Assembly: GCA_029953675.1 (NCBI GenBank)
Contig: JAMWBK010000002.1
Span: 1,674,001 to 1,738,000 of the forward strand
Reading direction: 5' to 3'
DNA from: Rhodosorus marinus
Taxonomy: Eukaryota > Rhodophyta > Stylonematophyceae > Stylonematales > Stylonemataceae
Length of the DNA stretch: 64,000 nt
Part shown: in pieces, positions 54,135-64,000 of the stretch
How positions within the stretch are numbered: the stretch's first letter is position 1
How the letters are laid out: each line of letters opens with the position of its first letter
Notes under the pieces: generated by a model
Database searches by the model: none
What the model was told of the DNA's origin: nothing
The model's input: the letters and a program-made list of their open reading frames with translations, nothing else
Translations under genes and position numbers: made by a program

Positions 54135-55100
54135 GTATGATCGAACGAATGGTTTAATCGGAGGCTGAAAAAAAAACCCCGAGGGGAAAAAAAGACTAAG
54201 CGCCGCGAAGTACTCGCGCCTCCAACATCAAAGCGGCATTCATGCGCCACAGCAGGAAACTTAAGCGGGTAAACAACGATTGAAGACGGTCAGGGCGTTC
54301 GCGGAACAACTCCCGAAGCCAGCGAGAACCAACAGAGTCCATGAACCCAAAGCACTCAATGATCAGGGGTACCAAGCGATGTGCTAGTGCCGAAGCACGA
54401 ACACCAGGGGAAGACAAAGCCCCCGCGTATTTGATCTCTTTGCGGCGTCTCATGCTGGCGGCGGCAGAGCCACGGCGCTCCCCCGCAGCCGGGAGATAAC
54501 GACTAGCTTGAGGGTTAGGAACAGCAAGATCAACGTATGTGGTACGGCGGCTGTCGTCACAGGTGATCACCAGGTCGGCTACACGGCGTTCATCATTTTG
54601 AAAGTCCGCGACGGGTAAAGGTTTCTCACGTTCGATTTCCAGACCGGCTTGCCGGACTATAGGCCGAAGTTCCCGGTATAACAGGTTCAAGATCCGTGTA
54701 TGGCGGCGGGTTCGAGCACCTTTCACCGCCGGGCAACTAGCGAGCAGGTGGGCGCCAAAATCTGCGTTGTCTTCAGTCTGAGAGCAGAGAGGGCACGACG
54801 AACCCATCTCGTACGGCCAAGGGGGCTGATGTAAGCCGAGGTATAAGCGCAGTGAAGTACGCACTTCGAAATCCGACAGTGTGAGTGGCGGAAAGGCTGG
54901 TACGGTCATGAGCCACTGAGAGCTAATAACCCCTCCAAGACTACGTAGGCGGGCGCGAGCGCTAGAAGATGAGACCATCTGCGCGAGGAGTCAGCCATAT
55001 GCAGCACGGTGCAAGTCCCAAGAAAGGATATTTTGCAGTTTTCCCGTCAACCCCATTGAACGCGTTTTCCAGGTCCATTTTAAGCAGCTAGTGCTCGTTT
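54135..55100 (-). mobile_element. LINE-like family A, copy with intact C-terminal ORF and deleted RT
   Basis: The open frame 54978-54196 (260 residues) is the best family A C-terminus: SSQWLMTVPAFPPLTLSDFE, RLYLGLHQPPWP, CPLC...H...C zinc finger, RTRRHTRILNLLYRELRPIV, then RRVADLVITCDDSRRTTYVD, K and LVPLIIECFGFMDSVGSRWL. Tail: reverse of CGAATGGTTTAATCGGAGGC at 54150-54170. Upstream (55020-55100) the minus strand reads LLKMDLENAFNGVDGKT, RT box A, only about 70 bases from the post-RT part: most of the palm has been deleted. The 3' half is almost identical to 41815-42270. Confidence 0.8.
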
Positions 55101-55572
55101 TGGCCGGGAGACGATGGATCACGGCCCGGAGTGACTCATCGCTCGCTGCTGTTGGGTTCCATTCTCTAGGGTCGATTAGAATTCCAAGGTGCGAGAGGCT
55201 TCGATCCTGGCCACTTAGTTCCTAGCTTGCAATACTGCGCAGCACTCTAGGATATACTACGATCACGTTTTCAACTCAAGTATTGCCTGCATTCATTCAG
55301 GTAGGACGCGTTAAAACTAAGAACTTCATTGCTCAAGGGTCAACAGGGCATGTGATCCACGCGTGGCAAATGGATCAATTTGTTTTTAACTCGCTCAGAT
55401 CAAAAGCGCATCAGGGGCTTTCTATGGGTTGCGGTGTAATAGTGACCTTTACCGGGCAGCTGCCTACTGCGGCGCTACTCGTGTTCTACAATAAGCCTGG
55501 GTTGGAAATCTAACTCAACTCGCAACAGCAATGTCATCCACTGGTGACTATATTTGCGTCTTTCCGTATCTA
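55101..55572. other. spacer with a reversed family B tail
   Basis: A reversed family B tail (GGGCAGCTGCCTACTGCGGC) lies at about 55455-55475. No host gene was seen up to the stop of the propeller-like gene at 55573. Confidence 0.4.
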
Positions 55573-56601
55573 TCAGTACAGAATCACAGCGAGCATTCCC
55601 TGAAAATCACCAGGCGCCTGTAGGTACACCGTCGGGCATCCGTTACTCTGCACGCGGTATCGAGTGAGTTCGTCTCCACTTGAGAATAATTTGTTGTCCG
55701 AAGCAACCAGGAAGTTGGCCCCAGCAGGAGACGACTCGCACTTTAATAGTACGTCGTTAAATGAGAGGTCGTATGTGTGCAGTTCGTCACACACCTCATA
55801 CAAATTCACGTCACCATCTCTGTCTTCGGCTAATAATAGGTACGCGGGATCGTAGTAAGGGCAATAACTATCGGTGCTCGCAACCTCAGCCAAAGTGTCA
55901 GGGTTCAACCGCTTTAGTTTTATAGCATGAGGCCCAGTCATTGCGTAGATATCTTCGTTCGTCTTGCTCGTTAAAAAGCTGGTATTATATTTTTCCGTAG
56001 TCTCCAACACCACACTGTCGTAGTCGTCTGATGGATCATACAACCTGAAGAGTGTACCATACTCCTCAAGCCTGGGGTAAGGCCCCCATGCGATGTACAG
56101 ATATTTACTGGTCAGTACAACGGAATCGGGTTTCAAGTAGTCCCTGCCAGGAATTACATTAATTGATCTTAAGGTCTCATGATGGACTACGCTGACGAAT
56201 GCTTCGTCCACAATTTCAGAGTTCGCAGCTCTGTCAAAGATGACAATGCGGTCGGTCACGAGCGCATCAGCCGGAGCAAGCACATCGACCGGTCCTGATG
56301 ACGTTCTAATGGTGAAGTGAGTCTTGTGAATTCTTCCTTCCGAGTCTATATCCCATCGCCGAACAATCCCTGCCGCGGCACTGACCTCCCAGGTATATGC
56401 ATATTTACCAAAATGCATTATGCTCATGTACGAGTGCCCATCCCGAGGATTCACTATCTGCATTGGTCTGGCACCGTCTCTTATTTTACTTCCGGCATAC
56501 GCTGTAATAGTTCCGTTGGTATGAACAACGAAGACGTTTTGCTTGCATTGAACCAACGAGCCCATCAAACTAATGAGCACGAAGGCGAACGCGACTTTCA
56601 T
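55573..56601 (-). CDS. secreted propeller-like protein (probable paralog)
   Basis: An intronless 342-residue protein with signal peptide MKVAFAFVLISLMGSLVQC. The body has the same plan as the gene at 34366-35457: alternating short strands (YMSIMHFGKYAYTWEV, DRIVIFDRAANS, SKYLYIAWGPYP, DIYAMTGPHAIKLKRLNPDT, NFLVASDNKLFSSGDELTRY) and a close C-terminal match (LTRYRVQSNGCP against MTRFTLKNGSGCP; LNPDTLAEV against LNPNTLEEV). Beta-propeller fold is inferred; no enzyme motif is seen. A TATA-like box lies about 115 bases upstream. Both propeller-like genes are on the minus strand with the retroelement cluster between them, so they were probably tandem duplicates. Confidence 0.72.
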   Translation of the reverse strand: MKVAFAFVLISLMGSLVQCKQNVFVVHTNGTITAYAGSKIRDGARPMQIVNPRDGHSYMSIMHFGKYAYTWEVSAAAGIVRRWDIDSEGRIHKTHFTIRTSSGPVDVLAPADALVTDRIVIFDRAANSEIVDEAFVSVVHHETLRSINVIPGRDYLKPDSVVLTSKYLYIAWGPYPRLEEYGTLFRLYDPSDDYDSVVLETTEKYNTSFLTSKTNEDIYAMTGPHAIKLKRLNPDTLAEVASTDSYCPYYDPAYLLLAEDRDGDVNLYEVCDELHTYDLSFNDVLLKCESSPAGANFLVASDNKLFSSGDELTRYRVQSNGCPTVYLQAPGDFQGMLAVILY

Positions 56602-56716
56602 CTTGCCCGGGCTTTCCTAGCTTCTCTCAAACGATTCCTCACTCCTCCTCTATCACTCATGTACAACTTCCGTCCCTATCGACCATCGCCGCTGACAGTG
56701 AGCAAGAGAGCATTTT

Positions 56717-56730
56717 GGGCTATATATAGT
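56717..56730 (-). promoter_or_regulatory. TATA-like element upstream of the second propeller-like gene
   Basis: The minus strand reads ACTATATATAGCCC, about 115 bases before the ATG at 56601, comparable with the box of the paralog. The A2 tail fragment at 56757 begins only about 30 bases further upstream, so an insertion has come very close to this promoter. Confidence 0.45.
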
Positions 56731-56756
56731 GGTGGTCTTACTGGGGTTTTTCTAGT

Positions 56757-58345
56757 ATAGCCTGAAGGGCTACGCACGGCGTGAACTGGAACTAAGAACG
56801 AGAACCGTGCAAACCCAGGCGGCGATAGTGCGCTTTGGTTTTGCGCAGTGAAAGGTTGGATGGAACCGGTGGGGAGATTGGCCATGATCTGGGCATACCG
56901 CGCTAGTAACATAGCATACCTGACAGGTTGGAACCTGTGAGAGCGGCCCGATTCCCAGGGGAGATTGGCCATGATCTTCGCATGCCCTGCTAATAAATTT
57001 TCTGTTAGTAAAACCTTTAAACCATTCGACTAATATAGCAAGTAGAAACCGGTATTATTGCAAATATGAATATAGGATTAATTTGTGTGGTCGAGCTCTG
57101 ACAAAACAATCGAGGGGAACGCTAGGAGCGGCTTTGGGCAGCGAAGATCGAGCACCTCTGGCAGTAAGATTTGACACAGCCAGTGTCCCGCACCACCGCT
57201 CTGGCGTCTGGCTTCCCAGGCCCGTTGTATTTTGCATTCTAGCTTCCTTTTACCTACGCTATCGAACACCACTCAAAGAAAGCCACCACCATACTACTCA
57301 CGGTATGTGAATAGCATGGTCAGTCTCCACAGGGAAGAGGGCCGCTCTCATAGGTTCACGAAACCGCCTCGTTTGCCCTGGATAAATATCGAGTTTGGCA
57401 TACCTCTGGGCACCTTGTTTGGAATTGTACATCATCCGCTGATCATCTGCGCTTGATTTTACTGAGGGTCATTTGCCATACTTAGAAATCAGGTTCCAAC
57501 ACCTCCAACACCTCCAACACCTCCAACATCGAAGCAGCGTTCATATAGGTTGCGAAGGGTATGTCGAGAGCACAACCAGCCTCAGAGCCGCCGGGCATGT
57601 TGGGTTTATTCTCACCGGTTTCAATGCTTCATTTTTTGGAGAGCTTCAAGCGTACGGAAATAGTCCTTGGGAGCGGCTACGGAATCTTCTACCAGTTTTA
57701 GCCGGTCCATCAAAAACGCCCACTTCACCCTTGCTCACTGGATGAATAGCTTCCAGCATCAAAGCTGCGGGCGATCCTCCCCGCGAATAGGCTTTCCTTC
57801 CCCGCGGTCCTTCCCCTCGGTGTGGCCTAGTGCCCCGCCCGTCAAAAAGGCCCTGCCCACCCTTTCTCGCTAGATGAATCCAGTGTGGCTTAAGAACCCC
57901 TGCAATGCTGCTTTGGTGCTCAGGCGATCTTCGCCGTGAATAGGCTTCTACCAGTTTTAGTTCCCCGCCGAGTCAAAAATGCTCAGTCGGCCCTTGTTCA
58001 CTGGATGAATCCAGGTGTTGCCTATGAGCCCCTGTAGTGCTGTTTTGATGCTGCAGGCGATCCTCGCCGCGGGTAGGCTTTCCTACCGCTCGGTCCTTCC
58101 CCTCGGAGACTGTTTTTTCTTTCAGTTTTAAACGAAACCAAATCGTTCAAAGGCTATCTACATAAATGAACATCTGACTAAAGTTCGAATTTCTGGTGCC
58201 GTTACGCCGTATAAGTGCCGCGCTATGGCGATTTTCTAGCAATGTGCACGCTGAGGCGCGCCACCGCCGTCTGAGCTCGCCTGCTCTTCTCCTTGGTCCC
58301 TAATTCCTGCGTAGCGCTTGAGGCTAGTATCGTAATAAATTTCAA
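56757..58345. mobile_element. cluster of family A2 scraps in both orientations
   Basis: Pieces recognised: 56757-56980 (-), tail GCGTAGCCCTTCAGGCTATA and MANLPWESGRSHRFQP; 57310-57420 (+), MVSLHREEGRSHRF; 57485-57525, a 9-base microsatellite (CACCTCCAA); 57660-58120 (+), three degenerate repeats of roughly 110-170 bases containing CACTGGATGAAT...GGCGATCCTC.CCGCG.(A/G)TAGGCTTTCCT; 58250-58335 (+), RHRR-type end and tail CTGCGTAGCGCTTGAGGCTA. No frame is intact and no host gene is visible. Confidence 0.55.
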
Positions 58346-58380
58346 TCGGAGACTGAAAAACGCGGAGGGCAAAAATAAAG

Positions 58381-58449
58381 TCTAAATATTAATTGGGGGC
58401 CCTGAGAACAACGCTTCGTTGTTCTCAGGGCCCCCAATCTATATTTAGA
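58381..58449. repeat. long near-perfect hairpin
   Basis: Arms 58381-58413 and 58417-58449 pair over 31 of 33 bases, with 22 inner base pairs perfect (ATTGGGGGCCCTGAGAACAA, then CG) and a three-base loop CTT. The outer nine pairs are A+T-rich (TCTAAATAT). It lies just downstream of a family A-type tail (CAATCGGAGACTGAAAA, about 58343) and upstream of an A2 endonuclease fragment. It has no coding frame. Confidence 0.9.
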
Positions 58450-58466
58450 TAGTCTCGGCACGTATT

Positions 58467-58727
58467 GTGGTGCTCACAGATTCCAGAGTTTCCTTTGGAA
58501 AGCTGCAAGGATCTGGAAAAGAAAAAATTGGAATCGCTACGGGAATGTCCTACCAGTGGCGTTCATTCGGCAGCTACCGCAGGCCCCGTTCTTACAGGTT
58601 CCAGCCTTTCTTTGTGGAAAGCTTTAGCCACCTGGAAAGGACGGGTTTGGAATGGTTGCGGAAATGCTTTCCTGATCAACCTGTTGAATACTTGGAACTC
58701 CTACGACGTTTCAGTGTCGTTCTATAA
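58467..58727 (+). mobile_element. LINE-like family A2 endonuclease fragment
   Basis: The open frame ends SYRFQPFFVESFSHLERTGL, EWLRKCFPDQPVEYLELLRR, FSVVL. It matches the copy at 31424-31750 (RRFQPFIVESFGHVDKSGLE) but is cut before the terminal HRRLGLH part. No tail follows. Confidence 0.65.
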
Positions 58728-60271
58728 TGATATCCAAACAGTAGGGTCGTGCAGGAAATGAATTGCCCACCCCTTGCCCAGCAACTTTTTGAGACTCGCG
58801 TTTGCCCACACTCCGTATGATATACCAATTTCATGGAAACAGCAGGTGGAATTTTACCCGTTTACTGCACACCCCCTCAAAAACACGTTACCCACCTTTG
58901 TTCACTGGACGGAATCGACTATGCCTCGCCCACCGCGGGTAGGACTGGTTTTTAATTGGTGGGCAAATCAATGATTAGCTAATACATATGCTTACGGCAA
59001 TACATTGGATAAACTGAAAAAGATTAAATTGTGTAAGTTAAATAATTTCAGGATTAGGCTTGAGTAAGAATAAAGAATACCAATGATAAGGATGTAAATT
59101 TCTTAAGGGATTATGAATGGTGAATTTAAACCAGAAGCCTCTTCTATTGGTCATACAGTCTGCACACTTGTTTCTTGCGTATTTCAATATAGTTCAGTGA
59201 CAGGAGTAGATAGAAGCCTTCAACGCACACTAGAGGACCTTGCAAATGGGAACACGGACGGATGGCTATGGGTTGACATATTCTGCTGCTAGCATGCACG
59301 AGGTCAAAAATTAGACTGTCTGCGCCTCTCAGACAGTCTAGCAGAGCTCCAGGAATACAGATCGTTAGGAGAAGGACTGTGCGCTGCTTGCTGCCACTTG
59401 CAGATGCCAAAGCAGCGGAGTCCGCAGTACGACGAGGTCAAGGCTAAGCTGATCTTCAACCATTGCGACCTACCGATAAGTAGTCACTTGCAGAAGTGCG
59501 AGCGGTACATAATCGCAGGTGACGCTCCCACACCCAGCGGGAGATCCGCCTTAACGCCGTAGTCCGCCAGTTCAACTTCGCTTGGAAAAACGGAAAGCGC
59601 GGACGTGATTTTTGTCCGCCCATGAAGAAAAAGGAAACCCAGTAGAGCTCGACTTTAAGCTTGCAAGGATTTTAGCCCTACGGAACCTACCGTTTCGGCT
59701 GGTTGAAGACCCAGGGTGAGAAAGTAGGTTTGAGAACTCGTGCTCATGCTAATCGTGTCTATTCTTTCCAATAGGAGCTGACTTTCACAGTTTTTTTTTT
59801 GAGGGTTCTTTAAGATCTTAGGATATCAGCTACCCAAAAGGAGGGACATCCCGGATCTGATAGGCAGCATTTTCAAAAGAGAGAAGAGAGGGAGGCAAAG
59901 TTTATCAAGGGTTCAAAAGTTCTAACCCTCATCACGTACGTAAAGCTAGGAATTGTTGCCTCCGCTTCTACGGTATAACTCGCCTTCCAATGCTCTTGTG
60001 AGAAGAACGATGATTCGACTTCCATGCAAGAAATTTAATCGTCTGCAAACTGGGGAATGCTCCCAAGCCCGATTCGAGCTCAAGTAACTCTTCTACTCAT
60101 ACCCTATGGATCCCTTGTCCTCTGTATCCACGAAGCTCGAAGTACCGTTCAGCAACAACCAGCTTCGCGGAGATTCCCGCATCGGGTGATACAGAACCGA
60201 GCGCGGTTGGAACGGAGAGGAGCCAGACCAGAAGGAGGTTCCCGAAATCAAACAGTAGTTAGAGATCGACT
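58728..60271. other. intergenic, possible degraded 5' part of a gypsy element
   Basis: The stretch 59000-59130 is A+T-rich without a gene. From about 59400 the plus strand has short coding-like runs (MPKQRSPQYDEVKAKLIFNH; KKFNRLQTGECSQARFE) that could be gag and linker remnants of the gypsy element starting at 60272. I could not define an LTR or a primer-binding site. Confidence 0.35.
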
Positions 60272-61745
60272 GTGGCAACAGTGCGGGCCAGCTCTTCCGA
60301 ACACGTGGAAGACGCCGCCATTGCACAAGTGATTTCGGAATACGAGACGCACTCGAAAGGCCTTCAAGGCAGTGCAATCCCACAGCTGCGACTACGTGCG
60401 CGAATAGCAGGACAACAGGTGGAAGCCGTGATGGACACAGGAGCGGTGGTCAATCTCCTCGACCCCAGCGTGCAGCAAGCAGCGGGATTGAAGGAGGAAA
60501 CCAAGCGGAAGAGATTATCGTCCGTATTCGGGGACGACCGCGAAGTTTCCGGTAAACGCTGTGAAGATCGAATGCCACCCGAAGTGGGTGAGCACGACGT
60601 GTTTCCACATTACGCCACTGGGTGGTGCGAGGGCGATCTTGGGATTGCCGTGGCTAACAGCGAGTCAGGCAGTGGTACATGCAGCACCACGCATGGTAAC
60701 CGTCTACACCCGGGACGTAGGTGATCTAGTCCTACGCTGCAACCAGGGGGTGAAAAAAGTGGAGGACAACGCACAAGTCGCACTAGTAGGGCGAAAAGAG
60801 CTCGACGAAGAAGACGACTGTGGCATTCTTCAGGTGCGAAGCCTGGATCAGGAAATGCGTGAAGCGTATCCAGATGTCATCCAACAACAGTTGGTGGTGC
60901 TGCCACCGCGAAGGGAGGTAGAAGCCGAGGCAGACACGGGAGACGCTGAGCAGTGTTTCGGAGTCCATATAGACTCCCGCCGCTCGAGAGGAAAGAACTA
61001 TCAAACCAGCTGGATGCGCTACTTCGGCTTGGTTTCATCCAACCATCAGAGAGTTCCTTGGGCGCACCTGTTCTCTTCGTGAAGAAGAAAACCAGGGAAC
61101 TCCGGCTGGGTGTGGACTACCGAGGACTGAACCGGGTTACTAAGCGATTAAGGTATCCGTTACCGAGAATTGACGACCTATTCGACCAATTAGGAGAGGC
61201 CCGAGTATTCTCCAAGCTCGATCTACGAAGTGGCTACCACCAGCTGAGGATCTCGGAAAAGGATGTGCCGAAGACAGCGTTCGTCTCGGAGTTCGGACAC
61301 TTCGAGTGGAGGCTGGCACCTTTTTGGACTGACATTTCTACCCGCTTACTTCAGTAAGCTGAGGAGAGAGATACTCCGGAAGTGGATGGGCAAGTGTGTC
61401 GTAGTCTATTTAGATGACATACTGATATATTCGCCCGATGAAGAAAGTCATCGACATGCCGTTCGTAATGTGATGAATGAACTACAGAGGGCAAAGCTCA
61501 TTGTGCACCCGAAGAAATCGTCATTTGGGATGACAGAGGTGGAATATCTAGGCTTCAAGATCTCAGAAGGCACCATCTGCATCGACGACGCCAGGGTAGC
61601 TGCTGCGAGGAAACTCAAATTTCCGATTACGATCAAAGGGGTAAGGTCCATTATGGGGTTGGACGCTTACTTTCGTCGCTTTATTCGCGATTTCTCAAGT
61701 ATAGCAGCCCTGTTAACGGACCTCCTGAAACAAGGACGCCCGTAA
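60272..61745 (+). mobile_element. Ty3/gypsy retrotransposon remnant: protease and reverse transcriptase
   Basis: The domains are spread over at least three frames. 60272-60724: aspartic protease with EAVMDTGAVVNLLD. 60561-61082: protease end ILGLPWL and linker. 60953-61357: RT start ([49 protein letters not shown]). 61263-61745: RT palm with VVYLDDILIYSPDEESH, EYLGF.IS and RNase H connection (DAYFRRFIRDFSSIA). Frameshifts lie near 60560, 61000 and 61320. It is cut off at 61745 where a minus-strand gypsy element ends; RNase H and integrase are missing. It is a dead copy. Confidence 0.85.
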
Positions 61746-61765
61746 CGTTAGCATGTAAGCAGCAC

Positions 61766-64000
61766 TCACCTTATGTGCGACCCGATGCACCGTGGTCTGA
61801 AAGGCTTCGGGTTGCGTAGCGGTAGGTTTGTTGTCGATAGTAATACCAATGCGCTAGTGGAAAACTCCGGGTCGCGCCTACCTGCATCATATCGTACTTT
61901 CTGCACTTGCTTAACATATAGCATGTTATTCCGCGCCTCCGTGTGTCGATCGTGTTGACGTCGTATCAGAACTTCAATCTCGTCAGGAGGAGGAGAAGGG
62001 GTAGCTTCATCGGCACGCGGTACAGCTAATGTCCCTGGTAGGTCGGGATTGCGCCCATACAAAAGTTCGAAAGGTGAATACTTCGTCGCCTCAGAAATTT
62101 TTGAGTGTTGTAGATCAACTCCGCTATGGGTAGATCCGAGGCCCAGGTTGCTTGGGTACTACTGCACCTCAAATACGTCTCCAGAGTTTGGTTGACCCGC
62201 TCAGTTTGTCCATCCGTCTGGGGATGGCACGCAGTACTCATGATGGTTTTCACCTTCAACAGCCGCATAAGTTGCGGCCCGATAGACTGGTAAATCACGG
62301 TCGGAAACAATCGTGCGGGGTAGTGCATCGAAGAGTACCCAGTTCTGGAGGAAGAGTTCGGCTGTTATGCGCGCTTCTGCACCAGTCCTAGTCGAGACAA
62401 ACTTTGCGTACTTGGAGAATCGGTGGACGGTACCAAGATTGGTTCGCCAGTAGCAACGCCGCTTCAACAGGTTGACAGATTTGTGGATGCCGAAATGACC
62501 TCCAGTAGGTTCCTTATGATGCCTCCGAAACAGGTCGGGTACGAATTTCTGCGGCACACAGATACGTTGATGTTTGTATAGGATGTCCTGCTTCCTGAGA
62601 AAGCCTTGCGCCGCATACTTCGCTGCCTCCAGAAAAATACTGCTGCAAGGTCAGGGTCCTGCACGCTCCAGGCCAATCCTGATGGGGTATGAGCGCAAAG
62701 GTCCGTACGAAGTATGAAACGTTGTGCCTCCACATACGTCCGCCAATGTCACGGCCAGGGTTAACGCAAATACTAATTCGCGTTCATATGTCGAGTACTT
62801 CTGCTCGGTAGTAGTAAACTTGTGGAGAAATACGCGATTGGGTGCTCTCCGTCTTCACATGTTTGTAGCAGCACAGCACCCTCTCCCTTGCTGCTAAGCG
62901 TCTGTGCAAATGGTGAATGTTTGCGTGAAGTCGGGATTTCGAAGGACTGAGTGCTCCATTAATTTTGACCGCGTGTGTCAAACGCTTCCTGCTGCTCAGG
63001 TCCCAACCGAAATCTTTCGTCCTTCTTGGTTACGTCCCATCAGAGGTGTTGCTACGAGGCTGAACCGGGACACATAACTGCGGGGATAGCCCGTAAAGCC
63101 CAGGAAGGACCTTACGTCATTCACGTTCTCCGGGGTTCGCCAATTTTTTAAATGCAGCTGCTTTCCTGGGATCTGGTCGCCGCTTTCCTCCTCCAACGAG
63201 ATGACCCAGATATTTGGTCTCCGGAGCACCAGAAACGCACTTTGATCTTTTGGTATACAACTTCTTGTCCCTCAGTTTTGAAACAACGACATCCGGGTGT
63301 ATCTTATGGTCGTCCGAATTCGCAGAGTATATGATGATCTCGTCAAAAAAGATTGGGACGAAAACCCCTAACTCGTTAAAGAAAATGTGGTTGCAATAAT
63401 CGGGTGAAGATGGCCGGCGGCGCATTTGTCAGTCCAAAAGGCATGACGCGCCATTCATATAGGCCAAATGGCGTCGTGAATGCCGTTTCGGGTATGTCGG
63501 CTTCTTTTACCAAAATTTGCCAATGACCACTCCTCAGATCGATGAGACTGAGCTATGTGGCGCTTCCGAGTGCATCAAGGCAGTCATCAATCCGTGGCGG
63601 GCTCGTTTTGTTGAGGATTGTTACTTTGTTCAACCTTCGGTAGTCTATACCCAGTAGTTGCCCATCATCGTTTTTGTCCACAAAAAAGCATGGCGAAGCG
63701 AATGGTGACGAGCTAGGTCGAACAAGGTTTCTGCTTAAAAGATCATTAAGTTGACTTTTCAGCTCCTGGTGCCCGAGACTCATGAGGTATGGTCATTGCG
63801 TGTTGGCACTGTCCCAGGTTTCAAGTAGATTGCGAGGTTGACATTTCGCCAGGGGCTTAGGTTCTTAATATCATCTACGAAAACGTTCGCGTAGTTTTCC
63901 GTGATGAATTTCTACAGATCCTTTGCCTCTTCCCTTTGCTCTCCGTAAATTCCTCTTTATCTTTGGTTGCGGGTTCCTCCAAGGTTTGGATAGCACCATT
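61766..64000 (-). mobile_element. Ty3/gypsy retrotransposon remnant: RT, RNase H region, integrase; continues past the window edge
   Basis: Read on the minus strand: RT start (63783-63553: LKSQLNDLLSRNLVRPSSSP, LGIDYRRLNKVT), RT palm with a changed active site (FFDEIIIYSAN, 63330), connection RTPENVNDVRSFLGFTGYPR (63150), a degraded RNase H part, then integrase: HHKEPTGGHFGIHK..NLLKR (62520), FSKYAKFVSTRTGAEARITA (62400), SDRD, and after a frameshift ACHPQTDGQTERVNQTLE (62220), ending with a C-terminal domain YGRNPDLPGTL...LVLLSTTNLPL. The CxxC half of the zinc domain and the first catalytic aspartate are missing by deletion near 62440. It is tail to tail with the element at 60272. Several stops and shifts; inactive. 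Confidence 0.85.

Noticed and set aside
57473-57745. A small protein with HLQHLQHLQH repeats
   Set aside because: The repeat is a 9-base microsatellite (CACCTCCAA) within retroelement debris.

Overview
The window is nuclear DNA of a eukaryote, most likely a photosynthetic one and plausibly a red alga. Evidence: most genes are split by short GT-AG introns (about 50 to 300 bases) that can be followed in phase, and there is no operon layout. The genes encode a front-end fatty-acid desaturase, secreted sulfotransferase-like proteins (these would suit a sulfated-polysaccharide wall), a magnesium channel with a leader-like N-terminus, and a cyanobacterial-type DNA polymerase III alpha subunit with a leader-like N-terminus. 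The red-alga assignment is inference; no rRNA or organelle gene is present to prove it.

Layout. 0-4 kb: two convergent paralogous secreted sulfotransferase-like genes with a 17-base tandem repeat between them. 5-7 kb: a five-exon MgtE-type Mg2+ transporter (+). 8.6-11.3 kb: a six-exon TRF4/TENT4-type poly(A) polymerase (-). 12.1-13.9 kb: a five-exon cytochrome b5-fused front-end desaturase (-). 15.2-15.8 kb: a lone LINE fragment. 16.4-18.0 kb: two convergent, tail-overlapping genes of the TMEM223/TMEM186 kind with mitochondrial-type leaders. 19.05-19.68 kb: a KRTCAP2-like oligosaccharyltransferase subunit (-). 21.2-26.95 kb: a 20-exon dnaE (+), the outstanding feature of the window. 28.0-30.15 kb: a five-exon MAP65/ASE1/PRC1 microtubule bundler (+).

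From about 31.4 kb onward the window is mostly mobile DNA. Two LINE-like families, here called A and B, carry an RT, a C-terminal zinc finger and a restriction-like endonuclease domain. Family B copies lie head to tail between 37 and 50 kb, and many start immediately after the tail motif GTTACGTTAGTCTGG of the preceding copy. The longest (45.5-50.25 kb) is dead, with stops and frameshifts. Two Ty3/gypsy remnants lie tail to tail at 60-64 kb, and a gypsy gag-protease scrap sits at 41 kb. Two intronless genes for secreted, propeller-like proteins (34.4-35.5 and 55.6-56.6 kb, both -) flank the retroelement cluster; they look like paralogs pushed apart by insertions.

The host genes do not form one pathway. 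Their products would act in the secretory system (sulfotransferase-like proteins, OST subunit, desaturase, secreted propellers), mitochondria (TMEM223-like pair), an organelle genome (DnaE, if targeted), RNA turnover (TRF4) and the spindle (MAP65). Exon boundaries were deduced by eye from splice signals, reading phase and family conservation, with no transcript data.
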